DNA of 11,451 bases from Candidatus Altarchaeota archaeon (GCA_018815265.1 JAHIYG010000272.1:1-11451); one strand, 5' to 3'. Shown: positions 1 through 6,297, counted from the first letter of the stretch. The notes: a model not told the origin generated them from the sequence alone. A program made the numbers and translations.

Positions 1-2
1 AT

Positions 3-848
3 GGAGACGACAAGACCCATGCATTGGCGCGCCACAACCTCTATGTATCTAATGCGATGATTGCAAAGGTTAAGCAGGCTATAGAGGACGGGGCGCTTTG
101 GGAGCTTGTGCTTTTACAATCCAGGGCGCATCCTAAGCTTTTGCAGGCAGTCAAAAACCTAATGTCCCACAGTGATTGGATTTCTGAACTGGATGAGATA
201 ACCAAACCCCGGGCACTGTATGTTACGGGGCAGGAGTCGAAAAAACGCCCTGAAGTCATAAACGCAGTAAAAAGGCTTGAAAGGGTGTCAAGCACCAACA
301 CCATGTATTTGGAGCCGTTTGGGGAGGTCAAGGAGGAGGTTTTGGACATCTACCCCTTCAATGGCGTATATTCGATGTGTGATGAGCCGCATCCCAAAAT
401 AAGAGACATCTACAAGCTCCGCGCAATCATGGAATACCAGTTTGGAGAAGGCGCTGGCGAGCTTCTGCCAGACAACCTGGTTGTGAAGAAATCCAGGAAC
501 ACCAAAAGGATACGATGGCTCTACAGGGGAAAGAACATGATAGCCTCTGTCCGAGCGTCAGACCACTTCATAATACCCCATGAGGAATTGGCTCGCGGAC
601 TGCTTCAGAAATTCCCGCATCCCCTGCTCAGGGTTGTAATGAAAGACGACAAAGAAGCTATGGATTGCGTGCGCGAGGGCAAGTCGGTGATGTGCAAGTT
701 CGTAGAAGAAGTCGACCCCGACCTCAGATGCGGAGACGAATGCATAGTAGTAGACAAAGACGGCAACTACATCCGTTGCGCCACACTCCACCTCGCACCC
801 AAGGAGATAATGGACTTCAAAAGGGGGATGGCAGCGCGGGTAAGATAA
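3..848 (+). CDS. tgtA: Archaeosine tRNA-guanine transglycosylase, C-terminal part (5' end outside window)
   Basis: Exchanges guanine-15 in the tRNA D-loop for preQ0, the first tRNA step of archaeosine synthesis. The frame is open from base 3, so 281 residues of a protein that is usually near 600 are present; the TTG at base 24 is internal, not a start. The visible part begins at the HNLY motif, whose histidine matches the last zinc ligand of the family. It continues with the typical ARG/LYS-rich helix (KVKQAIEDGALWEL, then RAHPKLL), the C1 region, and the C2 region with its YQFGEGAGELL signature. A PUA RNA-binding domain fills roughly the last 75 residues, ending in GMAARVR as archaeal PUA domains do. 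The catalytic aspartates and the zinc cysteines lie upstream of the window. ArcS is a related alternative with a similar C-terminus, but the HNLY and SHPKL-like segment fits TgtA better. Confidence 0.93.
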   Translation, partial: GDDKTHALARHNLYVSNAMIAKVKQAIEDGALWELVLLQSRAHPKLLQAVKNLMSHSDWISELDEITKPRALYVTGQESKKRPEVINAVKRLERVSSTNTMYLEPFGEVKEEVLDIYPFNGVYSMCDEPHPKIRDIYKLRAIMEYQFGEGAGELLPDNLVVKKSRNTKRIRWLYRGKNMIASVRASDHFIIPHEELARGLLQKFPHPLLRVVMKDDKEAMDCVREGKSVMCKFVEEVDPDLRCGDECIVVDKDGNYIRCATLHLAPKEIMDFKRGMAARVR

Positions 849-862
849 TTTTAAAATAAATA
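849..862 (+). promoter_or_regulatory. Possible box A ahead of the WaaP-like kinase gene
   Basis: An A/T-only stretch (TTTTAAAATAAATAT) starts right after the tgtA stop codon and is centred about 26-28 bp before the ATG at 885. That spacing fits a leaderless transcript, and no Shine-Dalgarno sequence precedes the ATG. The match to the box A consensus is loose. Confidence 0.4.
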
Positions 863-884
863 TCTGTGGTTCCTGATATCTTCT

Positions 885-1706
885 ATGAAAGTCATGTCTG
901 GAGGCGTAGACCAGAAATACATCGATGTTGCCTTAGACACACTAGAACTGAAAAAGACCCCCTCTAACGCCAGAGAATACAAGAGGGAAGGAGAAAGGTT
1001 CGTATTCTCCAAGGAATTGGATGACGGGGAAAGAGTAGTGGTCAAAGTCATACCTGGTAAAAAAGGCATTTTCAGAAACATAAGGTACTGTTTTAGGGCC
1101 TCAGAGGCTGTCTCAGAATTTGAAAACCTAAAGACGCTCTCAAATATGGGCGTCACTGTCGTGGCTCCGCTGGCAACTGCCGAAGTCAGAAGTTTTCCAA
1201 ATGTAATAAGGGGCGCAGTGATAGTCACAAAAGGTGATTTGGAGGAGACAGCATTGGATAGGATGAAAAAAACAGGGGATATAGAAAAAAAGGCATTAAT
1301 CTCTTCCATAGCCCGGTTCATGCGCGGACTCCACCAAAGGGGGGTTTCAGTAGACACCAAACTCGAGCACTTCCTCATAGAGGATATATCACGAGATGGA
1401 GACTATTCATTCTGTTTATTAGACCTTGAGGGTGCAGTTGTAGGAAAAAGAGTAAGCTTAGGCGAGATTGTGAGAAGAACATACCGGTTTTTTGCGGAAT
1501 CCCAAAAAAGTTTAGGAGATAAATTCAGTGTAGAAGACATGCTGGAATTCTGGAGACAGTATACTCATGGCAATCCTATAACCGAGGGGGTTGAGGACAA
1601 GACATTCGAGAGGATTATGGCAAAAACCAGAAAAATGATACATTCTTACGAACGAGTGAAGTCAAGGAGAATACGAAAACAATGGGAAATTCCAAAAATA
1701 GAGTGA
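885..1706 (+). CDS. WaaP/Kdo-kinase-like protein kinase-fold protein
   Basis: A 273-residue protein with the layout of the lipopolysaccharide kinase (WaaP/KdkA) branch of the protein-kinase fold, which phosphorylates sugars in envelope glycoconjugates. Visible landmarks are a VVVKV strand with a candidate ATP-binding lysine (Lys54), an SEFENLKTL helix with a candidate glutamate (Glu78), and the segment SVDTKLEHFLI (155-165). That segment aligns with the catalytic HRD-x-Y-x-x-HFLL of WaaP with the aspartate kept (Asp157) but His-Arg replaced by Ser-Val. A DLEGA segment (Asp180) takes the place of DFG. The C-terminal 20 residues are very basic. An archaeon has no Kdo or heptose lipid A, so the substrate is unknown; an archaeal glycan, lipid head group or protein are options. 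ATG 894 is an alternative start. It lies 36 bp after tgtA and probably has its own promoter. Confidence 0.72.
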   Translation: MKVMSGGVDQKYIDVALDTLELKKTPSNAREYKREGERFVFSKELDDGERVVVKVIPGKKGIFRNIRYCFRASEAVSEFENLKTLSNMGVTVVAPLATAEVRSFPNVIRGAVIVTKGDLEETALDRMKKTGDIEKKALISSIARFMRGLHQRGVSVDTKLEHFLIEDISRDGDYSFCLLDLEGAVVGKRVSLGEIVRRTYRFFAESQKSLGDKFSVEDMLEFWRQYTHGNPITEGVEDKTFERIMAKTRKMIHSYERVKSRRIRKQWEIPKIE

Positions 1707-1735
1707 GTAAACTTATTTTTATTTGCATATTCAGC

Positions 1736-1744
1736 TTTTTATTA
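1736..1744 (+). promoter_or_regulatory. Possible box A for the homospermidine synthase operon
   Basis: TTTTTATTA is centred about 20 bp before ATG 1760 and about 29 bp before the in-frame ATG 1769, so it would suit a leaderless start at the second ATG slightly better. Another T/A-rich stretch at about 1711-1720 is a competing candidate. No Shine-Dalgarno sequence is visible before either ATG. Confidence 0.33.
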
Positions 1745-1759
1745 CACTTTTCGTAAAAA

Positions 1760-3211
1760 ATGGATGCAATGGATTTTGGCAAGAAGGTTTTGATTTTGGG
1801 GTTTGGGTCGGTTTCAAAGTGCACACTGCCTATTCTTCTGAAACATGTGAAGGTTCCATATGGTAACGTCACAGTAATGGATTTCGAAGACAAGTCAAAG
1901 GACCTCAGACAGTGGACTGAGCAGGGCGTCAAATTCGTACAGGAGCGGATAACTCATGAAAACATGGGCGACACACTGTCCAAATACCTTGAAAAAGGAA
2001 GCCTGCTCATCGACTTGGCGTGGAACATAGACTGCTGTGAAATCGTCCAATGGTGCCATGACCATGAAGTATTCTACGTCAACACATCTGTTGAGGTGTG
2101 GGATTCTTACGGGGAGAGATTCACTGCAACACCCTATGAGAAATCGCTTTACCACAGGCAGATGAAACTGCGGGAGCTCACAAAGGACTGGAAGGATGCG
2201 ACCACGTTTGTGGTAGACCACGGCGCAAACCCAGGACTCATATCACATTTCGCAAAGCAGGGATTGGTTGACATAGGAAAGAAGATGATTGAGGATGGGA
2301 AGGCAAAGAATCCAGATAAAATCAAAAAACTGATAGATGAAAGGAGGTTTCCGGAGCTAGCGATGGAAGTCGGCGTAAAGGTCATACACTGTTCAGAGCG
2401 CGACACCCAGATTTCAGACAAGCCAAAGGAGGTAGATGAATTCGTTGGTACTTGGAGCATCGAAGGCTTGAGGGAGGAGGGCACAGCGCCTGCGGAGATG
2501 GGTTGGGGAACACATGAGAAAGAGTTGCCAAAGCTTGCGCACATACCGCCTGAGGGTCCGAAAAACCAGATTATGCTCTCCCAGATGGGCATGAACACAT
2601 GGGTCCGCTCATGGGTTCCAAACTATGAAATCCTGGGTATGGTCATAAGGCACGGGGAAGCATTCGGAATCTCTGACCGGTGGACTGTCTGGAAGGATGG
2701 CAAAGCCATATATCGGCCTACGGTACACTACGCCTACATGCCATGTGACGCCACCATAGTTTCACTTCATGAGTTAAGATGCAACAACTATGAGATGCAG
2801 TCTAAACTCAGGATTATGGACGATGTAGAGATAACCTCTGGTGCAGACATCTTAGGCGCCCTCTTGATGGGTCACCCCTACAATTCATGGTGGTGCGGAA
2901 GCATACTCTCCATAGAAGAGTCAAGGAGGTTATCTCCTGGGCAGAATGCGACGACAATCCAGGTTGCATTGGGTGTTGTCACCGCAGTCATGTGGATGAT
3001 ACAAAACCCTAAAAAGGGATTCTGCCTCCCAGACGACTTGCCGCATGACTTCGTCTTAGATATTGCAAAGCCATACCTTGGTGAATTCTACTCTGGATCA
3101 TCTGATTGGACGCCGCTGAAGAACAGGCTAGTGTATTTCAAGGAAAATCCTGCAAACGACTACGACACAGAAGACGTGTGGCAGTTCAAAAACTTCTTGT
3201 TCATACCATAA
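1760..3211 (+). CDS. hss: Homospermidine synthase, bacterial type
   Basis: Cytosolic NAD-dependent enzyme that joins two putrescines (or putrescine and spermidine) into sym-homospermidine. At 483 residues it has the length of the Blastochloris viridis enzyme and follows it along its whole length. Landmarks are a Rossmann nucleotide site LGFGSVSKCTLP (13-24), HGANPG (154-159), and SERDTQ (212-217). Then come TWSIEG with the conserved active-site tryptophan (Trp232), AEMGWGT (245-251), YRPTVHYAYMPC (318-329), SIEESRR then QNAT (384-397), SDWTPL (448-453) and the terminal WQFKN. All the blocks I recall as diagnostic are present, so the enzyme looks intact. ATG 1760 gives the longest form; ATG 1769, three codons in, is equally plausible. 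Its stop is 2 bp before the ornithine decarboxylase start, so the two are surely cotranscribed and form a putrescine-to-homospermidine route. Confidence 0.95.
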   Translation: MDAMDFGKKVLILGFGSVSKCTLPILLKHVKVPYGNVTVMDFEDKSKDLRQWTEQGVKFVQERITHENMGDTLSKYLEKGSLLIDLAWNIDCCEIVQWCHDHEVFYVNTSVEVWDSYGERFTATPYEKSLYHRQMKLRELTKDWKDATTFVVDHGANPGLISHFAKQGLVDIGKKMIEDGKAKNPDKIKKLIDERRFPELAMEVGVKVIHCSERDTQISDKPKEVDEFVGTWSIEGLREEGTAPAEMGWGTHEKELPKLAHIPPEGPKNQIMLSQMGMNTWVRSWVPNYEILGMVIRHGEAFGISDRWTVWKDGKAIYRPTVHYAYMPCDATIVSLHELRCNNYEMQSKLRIMDDVEITSGADILGALLMGHPYNSWWCGSILSIEESRRLSPGQNATTIQVALGVVTAVMWMIQNPKKGFCLPDDLPHDFVLDIAKPYLGEFYSGSSDWTPLKNRLVYFKENPANDYDTEDVWQFKNFLFIP

Positions 3212-3213
3212 AT

Positions 3214-4404
3214 ATGGAAGATACTAGTAAGGCCAGAAAAAACAATGGAGTCCCCCATGTAGATTCGGATAAACTCGGCTTTCTTGAGGATCTGGTCAAG
3301 GAACATGGTAGCCCCCTTTTTGTCATAGACCATGAGAAGATACGGCAAAACTATAGGGAGTTTAAGGAGCACCTGCCTCATGTCCAGGCATACTATGCTG
3401 TCAAGGCTAATTCCAACCCCGAGATTGTAAAGACGCTTTTTGACATGGGATGCAGCTTCGACGTTGCATCAATGCCGGAGTTCATGGTAGTGCATGAGCA
3501 CATAAAATACATGCCTGAAAAAATCAGGCAAGACTGGATTTGGGACAAAATAATCTACGCCAACACAATCAAGCCTGTCGAGACATTGCAGGCACTTGAC
3601 CAGTACAAGCCCCTGGTGACATTCGACAACATTGAGGAGCTGAAAAAAATAAAGCAGTACGCCCCAAATGCCGGTTTGGTCTTAAGAATCAGGGTTCCAA
3701 ACACCGGCTCAATGGTGGAGTTGTCATCAAAATTCGGAGCCAACCCAGGAGAAGCTGTTGATTTGATAGTTGAAGCATTCAACATGGGATTGGTTGTTGA
3801 GGGATTGAGCTTCCATGTCGGCAGCCAATGCACAAACTTCGAAAACTACATCCAGGCATTGCAGCTTTCAGCAAACATAATGCGGGAGGCCGAAACAAGA
3901 GCAGGTAAAAAAATAAATATTTTAGACATCGGCGGCGGTTTCCCTGTGAGATACACCTCTGACGTCAAGCCCTTCAAGTCTCTAGCCAGAAAACTTAATG
4001 CGGAGATAAAGAGGCTCTACACAAAGGACACTGAAATCCTCGCAGAACCTGGCAGATTCATGGTAGCAAACGCATGCACCTTGGTTGCGAAGGTCGTTGG
4101 CAAGGCCGTGCGCGACGGGAAACCCTGCTACTACATCAACGACGGGGTTTACCACACCTATTCCGGTCAGGTATTTGACCACTGCAACTACCCTGTAAAG
4201 GCATTCAAGGATGGTGACACCAAACTATCTGCAGTCTTCGGACCCACCTGCGATGCATTCGACACAATAACCTTAAGTGCCGAGCTTCCAGATTTGGAGT
4301 TAGGGGATTTGGTTTACTCAGAAAACATCGGCGCATACAGCCACGCGTCGTCGACATACTTCAACGGATTCCCGCCGGCAAAAATAGTGCACATAAACAG
4401 ATGA
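3214..4404 (+). CDS. Ornithine decarboxylase, PLP fold type III
   Basis: Decarboxylates ornithine to putrescine using pyridoxal phosphate; 396 residues, a normal length for the alanine-racemase-fold family. Visible motifs are YYAVKANSNP with the PLP lysine (Lys64), HVGSQ (201-205), DIGGGFP (238-244), and EPGRFMVA (278-285). Also present are INDGVYHTY (308-316) and GPTCDAFD with the cysteine and aspartate that complete the partner active site (Cys346, Asp347). The reading frame stays open back to 3106, but that extension overlaps the homospermidine synthase C-terminus in another frame. ATG 3214, 2 bp after the upstream stop, gives the natural N-terminus. A short insert around residues 96-113 (MPEKIRQDWIWDK), before IIYANTIKP, is unusual compared with classic ODC. 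Lysine or diaminopimelate decarboxylation cannot be fully excluded, but GPTCD and the neighbour make ornithine most likely. Confidence 0.9.
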   Translation: MEDTSKARKNNGVPHVDSDKLGFLEDLVKEHGSPLFVIDHEKIRQNYREFKEHLPHVQAYYAVKANSNPEIVKTLFDMGCSFDVASMPEFMVVHEHIKYMPEKIRQDWIWDKIIYANTIKPVETLQALDQYKPLVTFDNIEELKKIKQYAPNAGLVLRIRVPNTGSMVELSSKFGANPGEAVDLIVEAFNMGLVVEGLSFHVGSQCTNFENYIQALQLSANIMREAETRAGKKINILDIGGGFPVRYTSDVKPFKSLARKLNAEIKRLYTKDTEILAEPGRFMVANACTLVAKVVGKAVRDGKPCYYINDGVYHTYSGQVFDHCNYPVKAFKDGDTKLSAVFGPTCDAFDTITLSAELPDLELGDLVYSENIGAYSHASSTYFNGFPPAKIVHINR

Positions 4405-4411
4405 GTCCAGT

Positions 4412-4495
4412 TTATTCCTCTGATATATAATCTTTCACATATCTAAGGTAGAGATTGCGGATTTTCTCTTCATGTGGACTAAGTTTCGGTTTCAT
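4412..4495 (-). CDS. Possible 27-residue mini-protein
   Basis: In the gap between the convergent ODC and PurM-like genes the minus strand holds an ATG-to-TAA frame of 28 codons. It encodes a compact charged peptide (start MKPKLSPHEEKIRN, end YVKDYISEE) that looks like one amphipathic helix. A TTTATATA element lies about 60 bp upstream on the same strand, and a weak GAGAG purine run precedes the ATG. An in-frame stop two codons upstream rules out an N-terminal extension. It ends 7 bp from the ODC stop, tail to tail. It resembles no family I recognise. An ORF this short can arise by chance, so this rests on sensible composition and promoter placement only. Confidence 0.33.
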   Translation of the reverse strand: MKPKLSPHEEKIRNLYLRYVKDYISEE

Positions 4496-4552
4496 CTCTC
4501 AACGAAACATAATCCAGCCTGCCACCAACTACATAAAAATATTTAACGGCGG

Positions 4553-4560
4553 TATATAAA
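4553..4560 (-). promoter_or_regulatory. TTTATATA box A-like element, minus strand
   Basis: Read on the minus strand this is an exact TTTATATA core, just downstream of the PurM-like stop codon. Transcription would start near 4529, leaving a leader of about 35 bases before the mini-ORF at 4495. The core is near-symmetric (TATATA), so it could also be read toward the plus strand, where it would only produce antisense RNA to the PurM-like gene. Confidence 0.35.
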
Positions 4561-4578
4561 AGATATTATTGTGGGTTT

Positions 4579-5349
4579 CTATTTTACACTCCCTAGTTTT
4601 TCTAGTTTTACCCTGTTTTTGTCGCAGATTCTTTCAAGTTTTAGATATTGCATTGGCTGTAGTGTAATCAAGAAATTATCTAGATTTCTGCTCCTAGGAT
4701 ATGGGTACCTGATGGCCTCGAATATTTTTCCTGATTTCATCTGCATCTCGTAAATGCACGAAACTAATCCGCCTTTTGTGACGTCCTTTGCAGAGCTTAT
4801 GTCTACCGTCTTCAGGGCGTAAAACCATGTGTCAAACATCTTTTTAGCCTCCGTAAGCCGTTCCTCCTGTCCTCCCCAAATCGGCTGCCCAAACAATGCG
4901 ATTACATCCCCCTTTTTCGCGCTGCAATCTCGTATCGGCTCAGAAATCAGGAGTTTCCCAAGAACTGTCACGCACGCAGTGGGCTTTACATCCTCATACT
5001 TTGTGTTTCCCCCAATCAAAGGTATCCTCATGTATTGTGCCTGTCTCTTAAGTGAAGCTAGCATCTCGACTATGTCGTCTTTTTTTCCGCAGAGATTGTC
5101 TAATGCAAACAAGGGAATGCCCCCTTTCACCACCACATCTGTTGCTGCATGAACCAAAGCACTTCTCATAACAAGCCTTTTGTCATATGGTCCGTCAGTT
5201 GATGCAAGAATCCTGCCGCTGAAATCAGCACACACTGAGTCGTCGAAGTCGGATATCCCCATAACTGGATTAAGACAATCATCCATCTCCAAAAGCATCT
5301 CCCTAATCCAGAGATTGCCCATGACATGCCGCTCTACTGCGTCATCCAT
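4579..5349 (-). CDS. PurM/SelD-fold protein resembling COG2144 (AIR synthase-related)
   Basis: A 256-residue ATP-grasping enzyme-fold protein of the AIR synthase/selenophosphate synthetase superfamily. In order it shows DFDDSV (34-39, counterpart of GDDAAV), ILASTDGP (47-54), and the helix and strand around TDVVVKGGIPLFALDN (70-85). GGNT (113-116), VTVLGKL (127-133), a GDVIALFG strand (147-154), and AKDVTKGGLVS (187-197) follow. The end, with YPYPRSRNLDNFLIT and then KLEKLGSVK, matches the compact finish of COG2144 proteins. It lacks a SelD-type Cys/Sec near the N-terminus, so it is unlikely to be selenophosphate synthetase. The substrate is unknown; phosphoryl activation of a carboxylate, amide or sulfur compound is the superfamily theme. 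The ATG at 5349 overlaps the end of the upstream gene by 8 bp and is preceded by a strong Shine-Dalgarno site. A longer frame to 5439 would run through that gene. It is shorter than the 320 or so residues usual for the family. Confidence 0.75.
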   Translation of the reverse strand: MDDAVERHVMGNLWIREMLLEMDDCLNPVMGISDFDDSVCADFSGRILASTDGPYDKRLVMRSALVHAATDVVVKGGIPLFALDNLCGKKDDIVEMLASLKRQAQYMRIPLIGGNTKYEDVKPTACVTVLGKLLISEPIRDCSAKKGDVIALFGQPIWGGQEERLTEAKKMFDTWFYALKTVDISSAKDVTKGGLVSCIYEMQMKSGKIFEAIRYPYPRSRNLDNFLITLQPMQYLKLERICDKNRVKLEKLGSVK

Positions 5350-5740
5350 CTTCAATGTCCTCCAACGCCGGGCAGAAACTTGCCTTCTGTGCATATCCCA
5401 TCCCCCAAGTTTCGAAAAATGGGAATTCCCTGCATACATCTGGCCTTACTTTGTGAACAGTGCATCTGTCGTCTCTTAAAAAAAAGCATTTTCCACGCAC
5501 TCTCTTAATCATAGCTTCTCCTTTCACAACATAAAAATTATTGTATCCTGCGTCCTCAAGCCTTTTTATGTCTTTTGATGTCAGTGGCGTGACCCTGAAC
5601 CTGCAGCAGTTCCCACACATCTGGCACCGAAACATTTTCCTCTTCCTGTAAACCCGCAGTGATTTAATGGCGTCTGGCAGTAACACAGCCGCCGCAAACA
5701 AAACCACTAGGAAGAATAAAAACCCGATGTCATATGCCAT
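5342..5740 (-). CDS. Membrane-anchored YkgJ-type cysteine-cluster (Zn/Fe-chelating) protein
   Basis: A 132-residue protein with one N-terminal membrane segment (about residues 6-22, FLFFLVVLFAAAVLL). A basic stretch follows (KSLRVYRKRK), so the C-terminal domain should face the cytoplasm. The domain is the YkgJ/CxxCxxCC family: CQMCGNCCRFRV (39-50), LTSKDIKRLE (53-62), then CFFLRDDRCTVHKVRPDVCREFPF (85-108, given here as one motif region) and a last cysteine at 123. That makes eight cysteines (39, 42, 45, 46, 85, 93, 103, 123), the family set thought to bind zinc or an iron-sulfur cluster; the biochemical role is not established. ATG 5740 was chosen over the ATG 14 codons upstream because a TATAAAAA box lies exactly 26 bp before it, as for a leaderless mRNA. 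It overlaps the PurM-like gene by 8 bp, suggesting linked action. Confidence 0.88.
   Translation of the reverse strand: MAYDIGFLFFLVVLFAAAVLLPDAIKSLRVYRKRKMFRCQMCGNCCRFRVTPLTSKDIKRLEDAGYNNFYVVKGEAMIKRVRGKCFFLRDDRCTVHKVRPDVCREFPFFETWGMGYAQKASFCPALEDIEDG
5359..5363 (-). promoter_or_regulatory. Shine-Dalgarno site deciding the start of the PurM-like gene
   Basis: GGAGG (within GGAGGAC) on the minus strand lies inside the 3' end of the YkgJ-type gene, 9 bases before ATG 5349. This supports that start over the earlier in-frame ATGs and points to translational coupling of the two overlapping genes. Confidence 0.65.
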
Positions 5741-5762
5741 GTATGAGTTATTGACTTTGTGA

Positions 5763-5770
5763 TTTTTATA
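5763..5770 (-). promoter_or_regulatory. Box A of the YkgJ/PurM-like operon
   Basis: TATAAAAA on the minus strand is centred 26 bp before ATG 5740. This is the ideal spacing for a leaderless archaeal transcript and the main reason for choosing that start. The promoter sits in a divergent gap of about 105 bp shared with the lysine-rich protein gene. Confidence 0.65.
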
Positions 5771-5781
5771 GGTTAAAGGCA

Positions 5782-5800
5782 TAAGTTTAAACCATTTTAT
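5782..5800 (+). promoter_or_regulatory. Candidate box A region for the lysine-rich cysteine-cluster gene
   Basis: Two A/T-rich elements, TTTAAA (about 5785-5790) and ATTTTAT (5794-5800), lie 46-60 bp before ATG 5846. Either would give a leader of roughly 20-35 bases carrying the G-rich GGGAAAGGGG run at 5831-5840, which may act as a Shine-Dalgarno site. I cannot tell which is used. Confidence 0.3.
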
Positions 5801-5845
5801 GCAGGATAAATCTCCTGTTTTATCTTCCCTGGGAAAGGGGTGTGT

Positions 5846-6232
5846 ATGGCAACTACAAAAAATAAAAAAAAATCAGCGGCTGCAAAAAAAACAGCTCAAC
5901 GCCCGGCAAAGTCAGCCAAAAAGGCAAGTAAGTCTGTAAGCAAAAAATCCCCCCCAAAAACAAAGCCTGTCAAGAAGTCCAGTATAACGTCCGTCAAAAA
6001 AAAGACATCAGGCAAAAGGGCGCGTAAATGTTGTATTCACTGTCCAGACTATAGCAAATGCGACGACAGGGGAGTATGTTGTGACTACTGCGATTTTTTC
6101 CTGAACACGAAATGTACATACGGAAAAAAGAGGGGCATTCCATCATTAGATGAGCAGATTGAGTTGCCGGACTACAGAGGCGACGACTATGGAATAGACG
6201 ACTATGATGCATACGAGCCGGATGTAGACTAA
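5846..6232 (+). CDS. Small protein: histone H1-like lysine-rich tail, eight-cysteine cluster, acidic tail
   Basis: A 128-residue protein in three zones. Residues 1-61 are almost only Lys, Ala, Ser, Thr and Pro (KKSAAAKK, AKSAKKASKS, KTKPVKK), like the tails of linker histones, and should bind nucleic acid without folding. Residues 62-90 carry eight cysteines (62, 63, 66, 72, 78, 79, 82, 90) in the pattern CCxxCx5C followed by CCxxC, probably a zinc-binding knuckle. Residues 105-128 are rich in Asp, Glu and Tyr (DYRGDDYGIDDYDAY) and could fold back on the basic tail. I do not recognise a named family. ATG 5846 is preferred over GTG 5840 because a G-rich run (GGGG at 5837-5840) lies 5 bases ahead. 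Guess of function: nucleic-acid or ribosome-associated zinc protein, not proven. It is divergent from the YkgJ-type operon. Confidence 0.75.
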   Translation: MATTKNKKKSAAAKKTAQRPAKSAKKASKSVSKKSPPKTKPVKKSSITSVKKKTSGKRARKCCIHCPDYSKCDDRGVCCDYCDFFLNTKCTYGKKRGIPSLDEQIELPDYRGDDYGIDDYDAYEPDVD

Positions 6233-6250
6233 ACTCGGTTGTAATTTTCG

Positions 6251-6260
6251 TTTTTTATAT
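6251..6260 (+). promoter_or_regulatory. Box A (and T-rich stop signal) before the HMG-CoA reductase gene
   Basis: TTTTTTATAT, in a T-rich stretch, is centred about 42 bp before ATG 6298, predicting a start near 6283. The short leader would contain GAAGGT (6287-6292), a Shine-Dalgarno-like site 5 bases ahead of the ATG. The T runs at 6244-6264 may also end transcription of the upstream gene. Confidence 0.5.
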
Positions 6261-6297
6261 TTTTGAATCCTTCATATACTTCTTAAGAAGGTAGCGT

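Noticed and set aside
851..1378. 175-codon minus-strand frame
   Set aside because: Exactly opposite the WaaP-like kinase, whose sequence shows clear family motifs; this one is Ser/Phe-rich and featureless.
3106..3213. N-terminal extension of the ODC
   Set aside because: It overlaps the conserved WQFKN end of homospermidine synthase and encodes a basic, non-family sequence; ATG 3214 fits the ODC start.
4405..4560. C/D-box guide RNA in the ODC/PurM-like gap
   Set aside because: ATGA-like pieces occur on the minus strand but no proper C box plus CTGA D box pair with correct spacing.
4571..4753. 60-codon plus-strand frame after TATATAAA
   Set aside because: Opposite the conserved C-terminal end of the PurM-like gene. 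A box A-like core precedes it, but the hydrophobic sequence looks like a shadow and no Shine-Dalgarno is present.
4579..5349. True selenophosphate synthetase (SelD)
   Set aside because: No catalytic Cys/Sec-Gly segment near the N-terminus and no other selenium gene in the window.
5350..5439. N-terminal extension of the PurM-like protein
   Set aside because: Overlaps the conserved end of the YkgJ-type protein; GGAGG 9 bases before ATG 5349 explains the start better.
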